A DNA stretch of 64,000 bases from Pseudomonas sp. SDI (GCF_003105155.1 NZ_QETK01000019.1:39475-103474), one strand, 5' to 3'. Counted from the stretch's first letter, positions 19,173 to 31,707 are shown. Notes: a model not told the origin generated them from the letters alone. Program-made: numbers and translations.

Positions 19173-20570
19173 TCAGGCTTCCGTGCCAAGGTGCTGGAAT
19201 GCAGAGAAAGGTATCGGGTCGATCGGGAAGCGCGGCCGCAGCCAGCCGACGTCGGCGCGACCGGTGGCCTGGCGCAGGCGGTCGTTGCAATAGCCGACGC
19301 ACATCCGCCCCTGGCAATCGCCCATGCTCACGCGGGTACGCATCTTCAGCCCGGCCATGTCTTGCACACCCTGCTCCAGGGCCAGGTCGATGTCGGCGCG
19401 GCTGACGTTTTCGCAGCGGCAGATCAGCGTGTCTTCGTTCGGCAGGTTGATCTGCTGTTTACCGCGCAAGGTATAGCGGTCGACCCCAGCGCGGAAGCGT
19501 TTGATCGCCCCCAGCTTGCCCAGGTAGCGCTCGCGCAGATCGAGGGCCTCGCTGTCGCCGATCACCCCAGCCTGCATCAGCATCGACACGGCGGCGATGC
19601 GCCCGGTGAGCATCGCCGCTTCACCGCCGCGGATACCGCAAAGGTCGCCGGCCAGGTGGACATGCGCTTCGCTGCTGCGCTGCCAGCCGTCGCTTTCGGC
19701 GCGCAGGTAACCGTCTTCGCTGAAACTGTGGTTCAGGCCCATCTGCTGGCTGAGCTGGGTCCGCGGGATAAAGCCGTAGCCCACCGCCAGGGTTTGCGCC
19801 TTGACCCGCTGCACGCGGCTCATGTCCGGCTGCCAGTCGTCGCCGTAAGGTGCCAGGCGCACTTCGCCGAGTTCGTCCTGGCCCGTCGCACCGACCACAC
19901 CCCAGCCGTAATGCATCGGGATGCCATTGAGCTTCAGGTAGCCGAGCATGCTCAAGCCGTCGAGGAACAGCTGCGGTTTGTTCAACAAGGCCAGGCTTTC
20001 ACGAGCAATCTTGCCCAATGCACAGGCTTCATACACACCCTCGACCTTCACCCCCGCCGCGTGCAACTGGCAGGCCACCAGCGGCAGCAACGGCCCGGTG
20101 CCAGCAATCACCGTGGTACCCAGCGGCTTGACCACACCACTCTTGATCTGCAGTTGCAGGCCACCGAGCAGGATCACCCCAGGCAAGGTCCAGCCAGGAA
20201 ACGGCACATTGCGCTCATGGCAGCCGGCCGACAGCAGCAAGTGGCTGAATTCGACTTCACCGAGCTGCTCGTCGGCGTCCAGCACCATCAAGCGCTGGCC
20301 GCCTTCGCCACCGACGACCCGGGTATTCAGGCGTACATCGATATGGCTGCGGCTGGCGTCGAAGTCCTTGTGCAGTTGCTTCAGCGCATTGCTGTAGCGT
20401 GCGCCGAGATAGCCGAGGTCGACGCCACTGCGCAGCGGGCCACGGTAAACCACGCCGCCCAGGCGCGAGGCTTCGTCGATCAGCACACTGTCGACGCCAT
20501 GCCGGGCCAATTCGATGGCCGCCGCCATTCCCGCCGAGCCACCACCGACAATCACCGGGCGCATGCTCAT
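19173..20570 (-). CDS. hcnB: Hydrogen cyanide synthase subunit HcnB
   Basis: A 465-residue FAD/NAD(P)-type oxidoreductase subunit. The N-terminal MSMRPVIVGGGSAGMAAAIE holds the first dinucleotide fold, VVYRGPLRSGVDLGYLGARY follows, and a second fold is around VIAGTGPLLPLVA. A C-terminal BFD-like iron-sulfur region has LICRCENVSR and MGDCQGRMCVGYC. The start ATG overlaps the hcnA TGA (ATGA at 20567-20570). Length and order match HcnB of cyanogenic pseudomonads. It probably passes electrons from glycine oxidation toward the HcnA cluster and the respiratory chain. Confidence 0.92.
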   Translation of the reverse strand: MSMRPVIVGGGSAGMAAAIELARHGVDSVLIDEASRLGGVVYRGPLRSGVDLGYLGARYSNALKQLHKDFDASRSHIDVRLNTRVVGGEGGQRLMVLDADEQLGEVEFSHLLLSAGCHERNVPFPGWTLPGVILLGGLQLQIKSGVVKPLGTTVIAGTGPLLPLVACQLHAAGVKVEGVYEACALGKIARESLALLNKPQLFLDGLSMLGYLKLNGIPMHYGWGVVGATGQDELGEVRLAPYGDDWQPDMSRVQRVKAQTLAVGYGFIPRTQLSQQMGLNHSFSEDGYLRAESDGWQRSSEAHVHLAGDLCGIRGGEAAMLTGRIAAVSMLMQAGVIGDSEALDLRERYLGKLGAIKRFRAGVDRYTLRGKQQINLPNEDTLICRCENVSRADIDLALEQGVQDMAGLKMRTRVSMGDCQGRMCVGYCNDRLRQATGRADVGWLRPRFPIDPIPFSAFQHLGTEA

Positions 20571-20881
20571 AAGGCCTCCTGTGCGACCACGCGATTGACC
20601 AGGGTGTCGACCTGCATGCCGGGCTGCACCACGGTCTGACAGGCGCGGCGCTTGGGCCGACCATTGATTGCGACCAGACAGCATTGGCACACGCCCATAC
20701 CACAAAAAGCACCGCTGACCTGGCCGTGGTCGTTGCGGCCGATCTGCCGCTGGCCGACCGCGTGCAAAACACTCAACACGGTTTCACCGGCAGCCGCAGC
20801 CACCGCTTTGCCGTCGAGCAGGATGGTCATGTCCGCGCCCTGCAAGGGCTGGATATCGAGGGATCGATCAAGGTTGTGCAT
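20567..20881 (-). CDS. hcnA: Hydrogen cyanide synthase subunit HcnA (2Fe-2S)
   Basis: A 104-residue small iron-sulfur subunit, the expected HcnA length. Cysteines at 60, 65, 68 (in CGMGVCQCC) and 81 form a plant-ferredoxin-like [2Fe-2S] pattern. The start MHNLDRSLDIQPLQGADMTI is chosen because homologues begin there; an in-frame extension upstream would run through the promoter. The GGA of its Shine-Dalgarno region lies in an RsmA-type motif, and an ANR-type box lies about 60 bp upstream. This implies control by oxygen limitation and the GacS/GacA-Rsm pathway. Confidence 0.92.
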   Translation of the reverse strand: MHNLDRSLDIQPLQGADMTILLDGKAVAAAAGETVLSVLHAVGQRQIGRNDHGQVSGAFCGMGVCQCCLVAINGRPKRRACQTVVQPGMQVDTLVNRVVAQEAL

Positions 20882-20887
20882 CGTGTT

Positions 20888-20897
20888 TCGTCCATGA
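20888..20897 (-). promoter_or_regulatory. RsmA/CsrA binding site at the hcnA ribosome binding site
   Basis: On the coding strand TCATGGACGA fits the RsmA consensus (A/U)CANGGANG(U/A) exactly. Its GGA, at 20891-20893, is nine bases before the hcnA ATG. RsmA bound here would block translation until GacA-driven small RNAs titrate it, as known for hcnA in other pseudomonads. Confidence 0.75.
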
Positions 20898-20942
20898 AGT
20901 GAGACTGGGCCCAAAACACTATTCGAAGTCGCCGGAAACAAA

Positions 20943-20956
20943 TTGATCCAAGCCAA
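20943..20956 (-). promoter_or_regulatory. ANR (FNR-type) box upstream of hcnA
   Basis: On the coding strand TTGGCTTGGATCAA reads TTGGC-N4-ATCAA, one half-site ideal and the other weaker. The same asymmetric form is reported for hcnA of biocontrol pseudomonads. Its centre is about 68 bp before the ATG, so a start site near 20908 would place it at -41.5. Confidence 0.75.
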
Positions 20957-21069
20957 GCATCTACTGTAAGAGATCTCCTAAACTGACGAAGGACCGCTAT
21001 TTAGGGCCGTTGCGCCTCATCTTCTGGCGATAACACCCGGCGTGTAACGGTGAGATAACCCCTCCAGGC

Positions 21070-21513
21070 TTAGCCGCCGTCGGGGATGATCCCGCGCAGC
21101 AACAAGCGCGTCGCCGTGGTTGCGGCGGCGTCGTAGTCGATTTCCTGCAGCCCGCTCTTCGCATTGATCCCCGGCAGTGGCCAGCCCTGGCTGATACACG
21201 ACTGCGCGATCGCCGCCAGGGTCAGCAGCAGATGGTGCGGGTCGACCGGCGCCAGCAAACCGTTCTCCATCCATTTGCGCAAACAGGCGACACTTTGCTG
21301 CGCCTGCTGCGTCCAGCGCTCGAAATACACCGTGGGCAGGCGCGGTGTGTCGTTGGTCAGTTCGACCATCAGCACCTTTGACGCCGACGGCCGTTGCTGG
21401 AACAGACGGATCATCGCCCGAACCTTGCGCTCCATCGCATCCAGCGGCTCCTTGATCGGCAGGATGCCCTCGTAATATACGAAAATATATAGCGAAAGAA
21501 TGCCTGCCAACAA
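21070..21513 (-). pseudogene. TetR-family regulator remnant lacking the DNA-binding domain
   Basis: The frame gives about 147 residues resembling a TetR/RutR-type ligand-binding C-terminal half (EPLDAMERKVRAMIRLFQQ, LVELTND-like and DPHHLLLTLAAIAQSC segments). The ~50-residue helix-turn-helix domain is absent: the frame enters from the glmS terminator through a TTG with no ribosome binding site. The first residues (SLYIFVYYEG) may be the join. It is probably a 5'-deleted gene. It lies between hcnA and glmS. Confidence 0.6.
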
Positions 21514-21516
21514 AAC

Positions 21517-21543
21517 AAAAACCCCCTGCCGTGGCAGGGGGTT
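21517..21543 (-). terminator. Rho-independent terminator of glmS
   Basis: Stem AACCCCCTGC (21520-21529) pairs with GCAGGGGGTT (21534-21543), loop CGTG. On the minus strand the hairpin is followed by TTTTTGTTTTG. Confidence 0.9.
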
Positions 21544-21571
21544 GTGGATAACGCATCAGTACGACAGCGGC

Positions 21572-23407
21572 TTACTCCACCGTCACCGACTTGGCCAGGT
21601 TGCGCGGCTGGTCGACATCGGTGCCCTTGAGCACGGCAACGTAGTACGACAACAGTTGCAGCGGGATGGTGTAGAGGATCGGCGCCAGCGCATCGATGAT
21701 GTGCGGCACGTTGATCACGTGCGTACCTTCACCGTTGCTCATGCCAGCTTGCTCGTCGGCGAAGACGATCAGCTCGCCGCCACGGGCCCGCACTTCCTGC
21801 AGGTTGGATTTCAGCTTTTCCAGCAACTCGTTGTTCGGCGCCACGGTGACGACCGGCATGTCGTTGTCGACCAGTGCCAGCGGGCCGTGCTTGAGCTCGC
21901 CAGCCGGGTAAGCTTCAGCGTGGATATAGGAGATTTCCTTGAGCTTCAAGGCACCTTCCATTGCTACCGGGAACTGCGCACCGCGGCCAAGGAACAGGGT
22001 GTGGTGCTTGTCGGCGAACAGCTCGGAAATCTTCTCGACGGTGGCGTCCATGGCCAATGCTTCGCCCAGGCGTACCGGCAGGCGGCGTAGTTCTTCGACC
22101 AGCTCGGCTTCGACGCCCGCCGCCAAGGTGCCACGCACCTGGCCCAGGGCCAAGGTCAGCAGCATCAGCGAAACCAGCTGGGTAGTGAAGGCCTTGGTCG
22201 ATGCCACGCCGATTTCCGGGCCAGCCAGGGTCAGCAGGGTCAGGTCCGACTCACGCACCAGCGAGCTGATGCCGACGTTGCAGATCGCCAGGCTCGCCAG
22301 GAAGCCCAGGGCCTTGGCATTGCGCAGGGCGGCCAGGGTGTCGGCGGTTTCGCCGGACTGCGAAATGGAGACGAACAGAGTGTCTGGCTGCACGACTACT
22401 TTGCGGTAGCGGAACTCGCTGGCCACTTCGACCTGGCACGGAATACCGGCCAGTTCTTCGAGCCAGTAACGCGCGACCATCCCGGCATGGTAGCTGGTGC
22501 CGCAGGCGACGATCTGCACGTTGCGCACCTTGGTAAACAGCTCGGCAGCTTGCGGGCCAAAAGCCTGCACCAGAACATGGTCGCTGCCCAGACGGCCTTC
22601 CAGAGTGCGCTGCACCACACGTGGCTGCTCATGGATTTCCTTGAGCATGAAGTGGCGGTACTCGCCCTTGTCGGCCGCTTCGGCGCCTTCGTGGTACTGC
22701 ACGGTTTCACGCTCGACGGCGTTGCCATCGACGTCCCAGATCCGCACCTGATCGCGACGGATGTCGGCGATATCGCCTTCTTCCAGGTACATGAAGCGGT
22801 CGGTAACCTGACGCAGGGCCAGTTGGTCGGAGGCCAGGAAGTTCTCGCCCAGGCCCAGGCCAATCACCAGTGGGCTGCCGCTGCGGGCGGCAACCAGACG
22901 GTCAGGCTGCTTCGCGCTGATCACCGCCAGGCCATAGGCGCCGTGCAGTTGCTTGACCACAGCTTTCAAGGCGTCGGCCAGATCAGGCACGCTTTTCAGG
23001 GTGTGGTGCATCAGGTGCACGATCACTTCGGTGTCGGTTTGCGAGCTGAACACGTAGCCCAGGCCTTTGAGCTGTTCGCGCAGGGCTTCGTGGTTCTCGA
23101 TGATGCCGTTGTGCACCACCGCCACTTCGCTGGCGGAGAAATGCGGGTGGGCGTTGTGCTCGGTCGGTGCGCCATGGGTAGCCCAGCGGGTGTGGGCGAT
23201 ACCCAACTGGCCGTTCAGCGGCTCGGCGGCCGCGGCAGCCTCCAGCTCACTGACCTTGCCGATGCGACGGCGGCGTTCCAGGCTGCCCTGCTGGGTGTAG
23301 ACGGCCAGGCCGGCGCTGTCATAACCACGGTATTCCAGGCGCTTGAGGCCTTCGATCAGAATGGCTGTAATGTTGCGCTCGGCAACGGCACCAACGATCC
23401 CACACAT
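21572..23407 (-). CDS. glmS: Glutamine-fructose-6-phosphate aminotransferase GlmS
   Basis: Makes glucosamine-6-phosphate from fructose-6-phosphate and glutamine, the entry to peptidoglycan and LPS amino sugars. It is 611 residues. The N-terminal nucleophile Cys2 is in MCGIVGA, the class II glutaminase domain holds HTRWATHG, and two SIS domains hold CGTSYHAG and SQSGETADT. The end LAKSVTVE is the conserved C-terminus and the sequence used as attTn7 in many bacteria; no Tn7 element is inserted downstream. It follows glmR by 11 bp, so the two are probably one operon. Confidence 0.97.
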   Translation of the reverse strand: MCGIVGAVAERNITAILIEGLKRLEYRGYDSAGLAVYTQQGSLERRRRIGKVSELEAAAAAEPLNGQLGIAHTRWATHGAPTEHNAHPHFSASEVAVVHNGIIENHEALREQLKGLGYVFSSQTDTEVIVHLMHHTLKSVPDLADALKAVVKQLHGAYGLAVISAKQPDRLVAARSGSPLVIGLGLGENFLASDQLALRQVTDRFMYLEEGDIADIRRDQVRIWDVDGNAVERETVQYHEGAEAADKGEYRHFMLKEIHEQPRVVQRTLEGRLGSDHVLVQAFGPQAAELFTKVRNVQIVACGTSYHAGMVARYWLEELAGIPCQVEVASEFRYRKVVVQPDTLFVSISQSGETADTLAALRNAKALGFLASLAICNVGISSLVRESDLTLLTLAGPEIGVASTKAFTTQLVSLMLLTLALGQVRGTLAAGVEAELVEELRRLPVRLGEALAMDATVEKISELFADKHHTLFLGRGAQFPVAMEGALKLKEISYIHAEAYPAGELKHGPLALVDNDMPVVTVAPNNELLEKLKSNLQEVRARGGELIVFADEQAGMSNGEGTHVINVPHIIDALAPILYTIPLQLLSYYVAVLKGTDVDQPRNLAKSVTVE

Positions 23408-23418
23408 ACTTAATGCTC

Positions 23419-24186
23419 CTAGCTGATTGCGGCGCAGATAACGTTGATGCCGCGGTCTTCAATCTGTGAGCGCGCCTCATTTGGCAAGCGCTCGTCGGTA
23501 ATCAGGGTATTGATGCTGCTCCAGGGCAGCTCAAGGTTCGGGATCTTGCGCCCGACCTTGTCGGATTCGACCATCACGATCACTTCACGGGCCACTTCGG
23601 CCATCACCCGGCTCAGGCCAAGCAGTTCGTTGAACGTGGTGGTACCGCGCTGCAAGTCGATGCCATCGGCCCCGATGAACAACTGGTCGAAATCGTATGA
23701 GCGCAGAACCTGTTCGGCGACCTGGCCCTGGAACGATTCCGAATGCGGGTCCCAGGTACCGCCCGTCATCAGCAACACCGGTTCGTGCTCCAGTTCGCTC
23801 AAGGCTCGGGCCACATTCAACGAATTGGTCATCACCACCAGACCTGGTTGCTGGCCCAGTTCCGGGATCATCGAGGCGGTGGTACTGCCGCTGTCGATGA
23901 TGATCCGCGCATGTTCGCGGATACGCGCTACCGCCGCCCGGGCAATCGCCTGCTTATACAGGGACACTTGCTGGCCTTGGCCAGCAATCAGTTCCTGCGG
24001 CATGGTCACCGCACCACCGTAGCGGCGCAGTAACAGCCCATGCGACTCCAGCGCGGCCAGGTCCTTGCGAATGGTCACTTCGGATGTTTCGAAACGCTTG
24101 GCCAACGCATCCACGCTCACCTCGCCCTGCGCGTTGAGCAGCGCCAGGATGTTGTGGCGGCGTTGGGGTGTGTTGCGTTTCGACAT
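23419..24186 (-). CDS. glmR: DeoR-family transcriptional regulator GlmR
   Basis: A 255-residue DeoR/GlpR-type regulator. An N-terminal winged HTH ([36 protein letters not shown]) is followed by a sugar-phosphate sensor domain with [13 protein letters not shown] and FIGADGIDL. The ATG at 24186 ([10 protein letters not shown]) is chosen because the in-frame extension upstream is unconserved. In Pseudomonas the gene between glmU and glmS is called glmR and affects amino-sugar metabolism and antibiotic sensitivity. Confidence 0.88.
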   Translation of the reverse strand: MSKRNTPQRRHNILALLNAQGEVSVDALAKRFETSEVTIRKDLAALESHGLLLRRYGGAVTMPQELIAGQGQQVSLYKQAIARAAVARIREHARIIIDSGSTTASMIPELGQQPGLVVMTNSLNVARALSELEHEPVLLMTGGTWDPHSESFQGQVAEQVLRSYDFDQLFIGADGIDLQRGTTTFNELLGLSRVMAEVAREVIVMVESDKVGRKIPNLELPWSSINTLITDERLPNEARSQIEDRGINVICAAIS

Positions 24187-24305
24187 GGGGCCTAAGTTTC
24201 GATTCGAAAGATAATGGTGGCAATCAAAACCTAAAGCTTTCGAGTCGTCAAGCAGGCGAACAGGATTTTCCGACAGTGTGTATAACGGCGGCGTACCGAG
24301 TTTTA

Positions 24306-24374
24306 CCCACAGACACGTGCCTGTGGGCAACATAACGCAGAAAGGCCGACTTATACACAATCCAGTCGGCCTTT
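24306..24374 (-). terminator. Two hairpins between glmU and glmR
   Basis: AAAGGCCGACT (24341-24351) pairs with AGTCGGCCTTT (24364-24374), an 11-bp stem just after glmU. A second dyad built on CCCACAG/CTGTGGG around a CACGTG core lies at 24306-24327. Neither has a long T-run, so partial termination or attenuation is likelier than a full stop. Confidence 0.5.
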
Positions 24375-24394
24375 CCGCTCAGCTGTGAATAAGA

Positions 24395-25762
24395 TCAGCT
24401 TTTCTTGATTTTCTCGGGACGCTTCCAGCCATCGATGTTGCGTTGCCGGGCACGGCCTACGGCCAACTGCGCAGCCTCGACATTCTGGGTGATGGTAGAA
24501 CCGGCCGCCGTGGTCGCCCCAGCCTGGATATCCACAGGCGCAACCAGCGAGTTGTTCGAACCGATGAACACGTCTTCGCCCAGCACCGTCTTGAACTTGT
24601 TCGCCCCATCGTAGTTGCAGGTGATGGTACCGGCACCGATGTTGGTACGAGCGCCGACTTCAGCGTCGCCCAGGTAGGTCAGGTGGCCAGCTTTGGCGCC
24701 TTCGCCGAGGTGGGCATTCTTCAGCTCTACAAAGTTACCCACATGGGCGCGGGCTTCCAGCACGCTGCCCGGGCGCAGCCGCGCGAACGGGCCGGCATCG
24801 CTGCCCTCGCCCATCACTGCACCTTCCAGGTGGCTGTTGGCTTTGACCACCACGCCTTTGCGCAGCACGCTGTTCTTGATCACACAGTTCGGACCGATGA
24901 CCACGCCGTCTTCGATTTCGACGCGGCCTTCGAGGATCACGTTGACATCGATCAGCACATCGCGACCGACGCTGACCTGGCCGCGCACGTCGAAACGCGC
25001 CGGATCACGCAGGGTGACACCCAGGGCCATCAAACGGCGAGCTTCGCGCAACTGGTAGTGACGCTCCAGTTCGGCCAGTTGGCGACGGTCGTTGGCGCCC
25101 TGCACTTCCATCGGGTCGTGCGGTTGCTCGGTGGCCACCACCAGGCCATCGGCCACGGCCATGGCGATCACGTCGGTCAGGTAATACTCACCCTGGGCAT
25201 TGTTGTTCGACAGACGCCCCAGCCAATCGGCCAGACGTGCAGCCGGCACCGCGAGAATACCGGTATTGCCTTCCTGGATAGCCTTCTGCGCTTCGTTGGC
25301 ATCCTTGTGCTCGACGATAGCAGTGACCTGGCCCTGGGCATCGCGAACGATGCGACCGTAGCCGGTCGGATCATCCAGCGTGACGGTCAGCAGGCCCAAT
25401 TGGGTCGGTGTGACCAGCGCCAGCAGGCGCTTGAGGGTGTCGACTTCGATCAGCGGCACATCCCCGTAGAGGATCAGCACGGTGTCGGCAGTCAGCGCCG
25501 GCAGGGCCTGGGCGACGGCGTGGCCGGTACCCAGTTGTTTGTCCTGCAGGACAAAATTCAGATCATCGGCGGCCAAGCGCTCGCGAACCAATTCAGCACC
25601 ATGCCCGATAACCACATGGACACCGTGTGGCTGAAGCTGCCGAGCGCTGTGGATAACATGCCCAAGCATGGAATCGCCGGCGATCGGGTGCAGAACCTTG
25701 GGCAGTGCCGAACGCATGCGAGTGCCTTGGCCTGCGGCGAGAATAACGATATCAAGCGACAT
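24395..25762 (-). CDS. glmU: Bifunctional UDP-N-acetylglucosamine pyrophosphorylase / glucosamine-1-phosphate acetyltransferase
   Basis: Makes UDP-GlcNAc from glucosamine-1-phosphate, acetyl-CoA and UTP. It is 455 residues. The N-terminal uridylyltransferase domain has [20 protein letters not shown], and YGDVPL holds the metal-binding Asp. The C-terminal left-handed beta-helix acetyltransferase has repeats such as [20 protein letters not shown]. It lies downstream of the ATP synthase operon but is separated from it by a terminator. Confidence 0.97.
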   Translation of the reverse strand: MSLDIVILAAGQGTRMRSALPKVLHPIAGDSMLGHVIHSARQLQPHGVHVVIGHGAELVRERLAADDLNFVLQDKQLGTGHAVAQALPALTADTVLILYGDVPLIEVDTLKRLLALVTPTQLGLLTVTLDDPTGYGRIVRDAQGQVTAIVEHKDANEAQKAIQEGNTGILAVPAARLADWLGRLSNNNAQGEYYLTDVIAMAVADGLVVATEQPHDPMEVQGANDRRQLAELERHYQLREARRLMALGVTLRDPARFDVRGQVSVGRDVLIDVNVILEGRVEIEDGVVIGPNCVIKNSVLRKGVVVKANSHLEGAVMGEGSDAGPFARLRPGSVLEARAHVGNFVELKNAHLGEGAKAGHLTYLGDAEVGARTNIGAGTITCNYDGANKFKTVLGEDVFIGSNNSLVAPVDIQAGATTAAGSTITQNVEAAQLAVGRARQRNIDGWKRPEKIKKS

Positions 25763-25821
25763 TACTGGCTACCAATCCTGGGCGGTCAGCGAGATGACCG
25801 GAGATAAAAAGCGGAAAAAGA

Positions 25822-25847
25822 AAAAGGGTAGCCGAGGCTACCCTTTT
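25822..25847 (-). terminator. Terminator of the ATP synthase operon
   Basis: Stem AAAAGGGTAGCC (25822-25833) pairs with GGCTACCCTTTT (25836-25847). On the minus strand it is followed by TCTTTTTCC. It lies between atpC and glmU. Confidence 0.9.
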
Positions 25848-25884
25848 ACTCAATCGCAACGAAAGCAATCGGCAAAATGCCGGC

Positions 25885-26304
25885 TTACTTGCCTTTGCGC
25901 ATTTGCTGGACGGTACGCAGCTGAGCTGCGGCCTCGGCCAGACGTGCAGCAGCGGCTCCGTAATCGAAATCCGCGCCTTTCTCGTTCAGGGCTTTCTCGG
26001 CGGCCTTGACGGCATCCTGAGCCTGAGCTTCATCCAGGTCGGCAGCACGTTGCACGGTATCGGCAAGCACCTTGACCATGTTCGGCTGAACCTCGAGGAA
26101 ACCACCAGAGATGTAGAACACCTCTTGGGCGCCACCCTGCTTGGTCAGCGTGATCGGGCCTGGCTTCAAATTGGTGATCAGCGGGGCGTGGCCTGGAGCG
26201 ACACCAAGGTCACCCAGGTTGCCGTGCGCAACCAACATTTCGACCAGACCGGAGAAAATCTCTCCTTCCGCGCTGACGATGTCGCAATGGACTGTCATAG
26301 CCAT
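25885..26304 (-). CDS. atpC: ATP synthase epsilon subunit
   Basis: F1 central-stalk subunit, 139 residues. The N-terminal beta-sandwich ([35 protein letters not shown] region) is followed by the C-terminal helical hairpin rich in Ala/Glu. It couples gamma rotation and can inhibit ATP hydrolysis. It is the last gene of the operon, 44 bp after atpD and followed by a terminator. Confidence 0.96.
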   Translation of the reverse strand: MAMTVHCDIVSAEGEIFSGLVEMLVAHGNLGDLGVAPGHAPLITNLKPGPITLTKQGGAQEVFYISGGFLEVQPNMVKVLADTVQRAADLDEAQAQDAVKAAEKALNEKGADFDYGAAAARLAEAAAQLRTVQQMRKGK

Positions 26305-26348
26305 CTGCTTGCCTCAACCTGATTAGCGCCCCTTGCGGGGCGCCGGGA

Positions 26349-27752
<1,404 letters not shown>

Positions 27753-28613
27753 TTAAACCGCGGCAGCGCCGCCGACGATTTCCGAGATCTCTTGGGTGAT
27801 CGCAGCCTGACGCGCCTTGTTGTAGATCAGCTGCAATTCGCTGATCAGGTCGCCGGCGTTGTCGGTGGCGTTTTTCATTGCGATCATCCGCGCCGCTTGT
27901 TCAGCAGCGTTGTTCTCGACCACCGCCTGGTAGACCTGCGACTCCACGTAACGCACCATCAGGCCGTCCAGCAGCTCTTTGGCGTCAGGTTCGTAGAGGT
28001 AGTCCCAGTGGTGCTTGAGTTCTTGATCCGGGGTTGCGACCAACGGAATCAACTGCTCGACCGTTGGCTGTTGCGTCATGGTATTGATGAACTTGTTCGA
28101 TACCACGGACAGACGATCGATACGACCATCCAGGTAGGCGTCCAGCATGACCTTGACGCTGCCGATCAGATCATTGATCGATGGCTCTTCGCCCAGGTGG
28201 CTGATCGCTGCAACGACGTTACCGCCGAAGCTGCGGAAAAACGCCGCACCCTTGCTGCCCACCACGCAAAGATCAATTTCGATACCTTGCTCGCGGTTGG
28301 CCGACATGTCCTTGACCAGGGCCTTGAACAGGTTGGTGTTCAAGCCGCCGCACAGACCACGGTCACTGCTCACCACGACATAGCCGACGCGCTTTACAGG
28401 GCGATCGATCATGAACGGGTGGCGGTATTCCGGGTTGGCGTTGGCCAGATGACCGATCACCTGGCGGATACGCTCCGCATAAGGACGGCTAGCAGCCATG
28501 CGCATTTGAGCCTTGCGCATCTTGCTGACCGCCACTTTTTCCATGGCGCTGGTAATTTTTTGCGTGCTTTTGATGCTCGCAATCTTACTGCGAATCTCTT
28601 TTGCGCCTGCCAT
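27753..28613 (-). CDS. atpG: ATP synthase gamma subunit
   Basis: Central rotating shaft of F1, 286 residues. N-terminal [20 protein letters not shown] and C-terminal [20 protein letters not shown] are the two long helices of the coiled coil, and the [11 protein letters not shown] signature is in the middle. It is 50 bp downstream of atpA. Confidence 0.97.
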   Translation of the reverse strand: MAGAKEIRSKIASIKSTQKITSAMEKVAVSKMRKAQMRMAASRPYAERIRQVIGHLANANPEYRHPFMIDRPVKRVGYVVVSSDRGLCGGLNTNLFKALVKDMSANREQGIEIDLCVVGSKGAAFFRSFGGNVVAAISHLGEEPSINDLIGSVKVMLDAYLDGRIDRLSVVSNKFINTMTQQPTVEQLIPLVATPDQELKHHWDYLYEPDAKELLDGLMVRYVESQVYQAVVENNAAEQAARMIAMKNATDNAGDLISELQLIYNKARQAAITQEISEIVGGAAAV

Positions 28614-28663
28614 GTAACACCTATCAGGTTAGCAAGCGGGGGCTGCAAAGCCCCCGCTGCGGC

Positions 28664-30208
28664 TTACCAGGTTTGGGTGGCCTTGAACTTCTCGATACCG
28701 GCTTTGATGCCAGCGTCGATTTCGTCGTTGAAGTCACCCTTCACGTTGATCTTCGCCATCAGTTCGGCGTGATCACGGTTGAAGTAGGAGATCAGCGCTT
28801 GTTCGAAGCTACCGATCTTGGCGATTTCAACGTCGGTCAGGAACCCACGCTCAGCGGCATACAGCGACAGCGCCATGTCCGCGATGGACATTGGAGCGTA
28901 TTGCTTCTGCTTCATCAGCTCGGTAACACGTTGACCGTGTTCCAGCTGCTTGCGGGTGGCTTCGTCCAGGTCAGATGCGAACTGGGCGAATGCTGCCAGT
29001 TCACGGTACTGAGCCAGAGCGGTACGGATACCACCGGAAAGCTTCTTGATGATCTTGGTCTGAGCGGCACCACCCACACGGGATACCGAAACACCGGCGT
29101 TCACTGCAGGGCGGATGCCCGAGTTGAACATGGCCGATTCCAGGAAGATCTGACCGTCGGTGATCGAGATCACGTTGGTCGGAACGAACGCGGAAACGTC
29201 GCCAGCCTGGGTTTCGATGATCGGCAGTGCGGTCAGGGAACCGGTTTTGCCAGTTACAGCACCGTTGGTGAACTTCTCGACGTACTCTTCGGAAACGCGC
29301 GATGCACGCTCCAGCAGACGGGAGTGGAGATAGAACACGTCACCTGGGTACGCTTCACGTCCTGGTGGACGGCGCAGCAGCAGGGAGATCTGACGGTAGG
29401 CAACGGCCTGCTTGGACAGGTCATCGTAAACGATCAGTGCGTCTTCACCGCGGTCACGGAAGAACTCGCCCATGGTGCAACCGGCGTATGGCGCCAGGAA
29501 TTGCAGTGCGGCGGATTCCGAAGCACTGGCAACAACCACGATGGTGTTGGCCAGGGCGCCGTTTTCTTCCAGCTTGCGAACGATGTTGGCAACGGTGGAA
29601 CGCTTTTGGCCGACAGCGACATAAACGCAGAAAATACCGGAGTCTTTCTGGTTGATGATGGCGTCGATCGCCATGGCGGTCTTACCGATCTGACGGTCAC
29701 CGATGATCAGCTCACGCTGGCCACGGCCGACAGGGATCATGGCGTCAACCGATTTGTAGCCAGTCTGTACAGGCTGGTCTACCGATTTACGCCAGATAAC
29801 GCCCGGAGCAACTTTCTCGACCGCGTCGGTCTCGGTGTTGCCCAGTGGGCCTTTGCCGTCGATTGGGTTACCCAGTGCGTCGACAACGCGACCCAGCAGT
29901 TCCTTACCAACTGGAACTTCCAGGATGCGGCCGGTGCACTTGGCACTCATGCCTTCAGCGAGGGTGTCGTAAGCGCCCAGTACTACCGCACCAACGGAGT
30001 CTTGCTCCAGGTTGAGGGCCATACCGAAGACGCCGCCTGGAAACTCGATCATTTCGCCGTACATAGCGTCGGCCAGACCGTGAATCCGCACGATGCCGTC
30101 AGAAACGCTGACGACAGTACCTTCGTTGCGGGCTTGGGAGGTCACATCGAGCTTCTCGATGCGACCCTTGATGATTTCACTAATTTCGGAAGGATTGAGT
30201 TGCTGCAT
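28664..30208 (-). CDS. atpA: ATP synthase alpha subunit
   Basis: Non-catalytic nucleotide-binding F1 subunit, 514 residues. The start [20 protein letters not shown] is standard. The P-loop GDRQIGKT is near residue 170. [17 protein letters not shown] contains the arginine finger region, and [20 protein letters not shown] is the family signature. It is 21 bp after atpH. Confidence 0.98.
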   Translation of the reverse strand: MQQLNPSEISEIIKGRIEKLDVTSQARNEGTVVSVSDGIVRIHGLADAMYGEMIEFPGGVFGMALNLEQDSVGAVVLGAYDTLAEGMSAKCTGRILEVPVGKELLGRVVDALGNPIDGKGPLGNTETDAVEKVAPGVIWRKSVDQPVQTGYKSVDAMIPVGRGQRELIIGDRQIGKTAMAIDAIINQKDSGIFCVYVAVGQKRSTVANIVRKLEENGALANTIVVVASASESAALQFLAPYAGCTMGEFFRDRGEDALIVYDDLSKQAVAYRQISLLLRRPPGREAYPGDVFYLHSRLLERASRVSEEYVEKFTNGAVTGKTGSLTALPIIETQAGDVSAFVPTNVISITDGQIFLESAMFNSGIRPAVNAGVSVSRVGGAAQTKIIKKLSGGIRTALAQYRELAAFAQFASDLDEATRKQLEHGQRVTELMKQKQYAPMSIADMALSLYAAERGFLTDVEIAKIGSFEQALISYFNRDHAELMAKINVKGDFNDEIDAGIKAGIEKFKATQTW

Positions 30209-30229
30209 TGCTCTGCTGCCCCTTCAAAC

Positions 30230-30766
30230 TCAAGATTTCAATGCTTCGGCCAGTTTCGCGATTTTGCCGCGAACAGAGCCATCGATAACCAGGTCGCCGG
30301 CGCGGATAACGACACCACCAATCAGGCTGGCATCCTCCGTCGCATGCAGGCGCACTTCCCGGCTGAGCCGTGCACTGAGAACCTTGGCGAGTTTGTCTTG
30401 CTGTTCTTGGTTCAACGCAAAAGCACTGGTGACTTCCACGTCCACGGATTTCTCTTGCTCGGCCTTGTACAGGTCGAACAGCGCCGAAATCTCCGGCAAC
30501 AGCTGGAGACGTTCGTTTTCCGCGGCAACATGAATGAAATTCTGTGCCTGTGCATCGAACTTGTCACCGCACACGTCGATAAACGCGGCGGCCTTTTGTG
30601 CGCTCGTCAGTCGCGGGGCCTTGAGCAGGCGCTGCATGGTGTCGTCTTGCGACACCGCAGCAGCCAGGCCGAGCATGGCTGACCAATTGGCCAGTTGCTG
30701 ATGGGCCTGGGCGTGCTCAAAGGCAGCCTTAGCGTAAGGTCGGGCCAACGTGGTCAGTTCTGCCAT
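30230..30766 (-). CDS. atpH: ATP synthase delta subunit
   Basis: Peripheral-stalk subunit joining F1 to the b dimer, 178 residues. The N-terminal helical domain starts [18 protein letters not shown], and the C-terminus has the conserved [20 protein letters not shown]. It is 12 bp after atpF. Confidence 0.96.
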   Translation of the reverse strand: MAELTTLARPYAKAAFEHAQAHQQLANWSAMLGLAAAVSQDDTMQRLLKAPRLTSAQKAAAFIDVCGDKFDAQAQNFIHVAAENERLQLLPEISALFDLYKAEQEKSVDVEVTSAFALNQEQQDKLAKVLSARLSREVRLHATEDASLIGGVVIRAGDLVIDGSVRGKIAKLAEALKS

Positions 30767-30778
30767 GATCGCCCTCGC

Positions 30779-31249
30779 TTAAATTTCAGCGGCCAGTTTG
30801 TTAACCAGCTCCGCATGCGCGTTTTGATCGATTGTGGCGCCAAGGATCTTTTCAGCACCTTCAACAGCCAGGCTACCCACTTGGGCGCGCAGCGCGTCTT
30901 TGGCACCGTTCAGTTCCTGTTCGATCTCGGCCAGAGCCTGAGCTTTCACACGGTCAGCTTCGACGCGGGCCTGATCACGGGCTTCCTCGACGATCTGAGC
31001 ACCGCGTTTCTTCGCCTGCTCTACGATTTCAGCTGCCTGAGCCTTCGCTTCGCGCAGTTGCTGACCCACTTTATCTTGGGCCAGCTCCAGGTCGCGAGCT
31101 GCTCGGTTGGCAGCGTCCAGTCCATCCGCGATCTTCTTCTGACGTTCTTGCAAAGCCGCGATGACCGGAGGCCACACGAACTTCATGCAGAACAGCACAA
31201 AGATGAAGAACGCAACGGACTGGCCAATCAGGGTTGCATTAATGTTCAC
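30779..31249 (-). CDS. atpF: ATP synthase subunit b
   Basis: Fo peripheral stalk, 156 residues. An N-terminal membrane helix ([20 protein letters not shown]) is followed by a long charged coiled coil ([20 protein letters not shown] and on). It forms a dimer that holds F1 against rotation. Confidence 0.96.
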   Translation of the reverse strand: MNINATLIGQSVAFFIFVLFCMKFVWPPVIAALQERQKKIADGLDAANRAARDLELAQDKVGQQLREAKAQAAEIVEQAKKRGAQIVEEARDQARVEADRVKAQALAEIEQELNGAKDALRAQVGSLAVEGAEKILGATIDQNAHAELVNKLAAEI

Positions 31250-31306
31250 GCCAACACCTCGCTCGTTCTTTGTCCATCACACCAACACACTCGAAAAACC
31301 GAGTGA

Positions 31307-31579
<273 letters not shown>

Positions 31580-31707
31580 TTACGTCGTATTGGTTAGGTT
31601 TTTTAGTTTGAAGCGGTAAAACAAAATCGTTTTTTACAGCTGCCCTTGCGGACGTTTTCGACCCTCCCCCGTGCTGGCGAAAGGGTCATCAGACACGCCA
31701 GGCGGTC

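Noticed and set aside
17946..20639. An 897-codon open frame on the plus strand
   Set aside because: It is antisense to hcnB and hcnC, has no recognised domain, and results from the codon bias of GC-rich genes. The same reason rejects the long antisense frames at 46287-48683 (gyrB), 58854-61532 (glyS/gmhB), 24443-25807 (glmU) and 28601-30682 (atpA/atpH).
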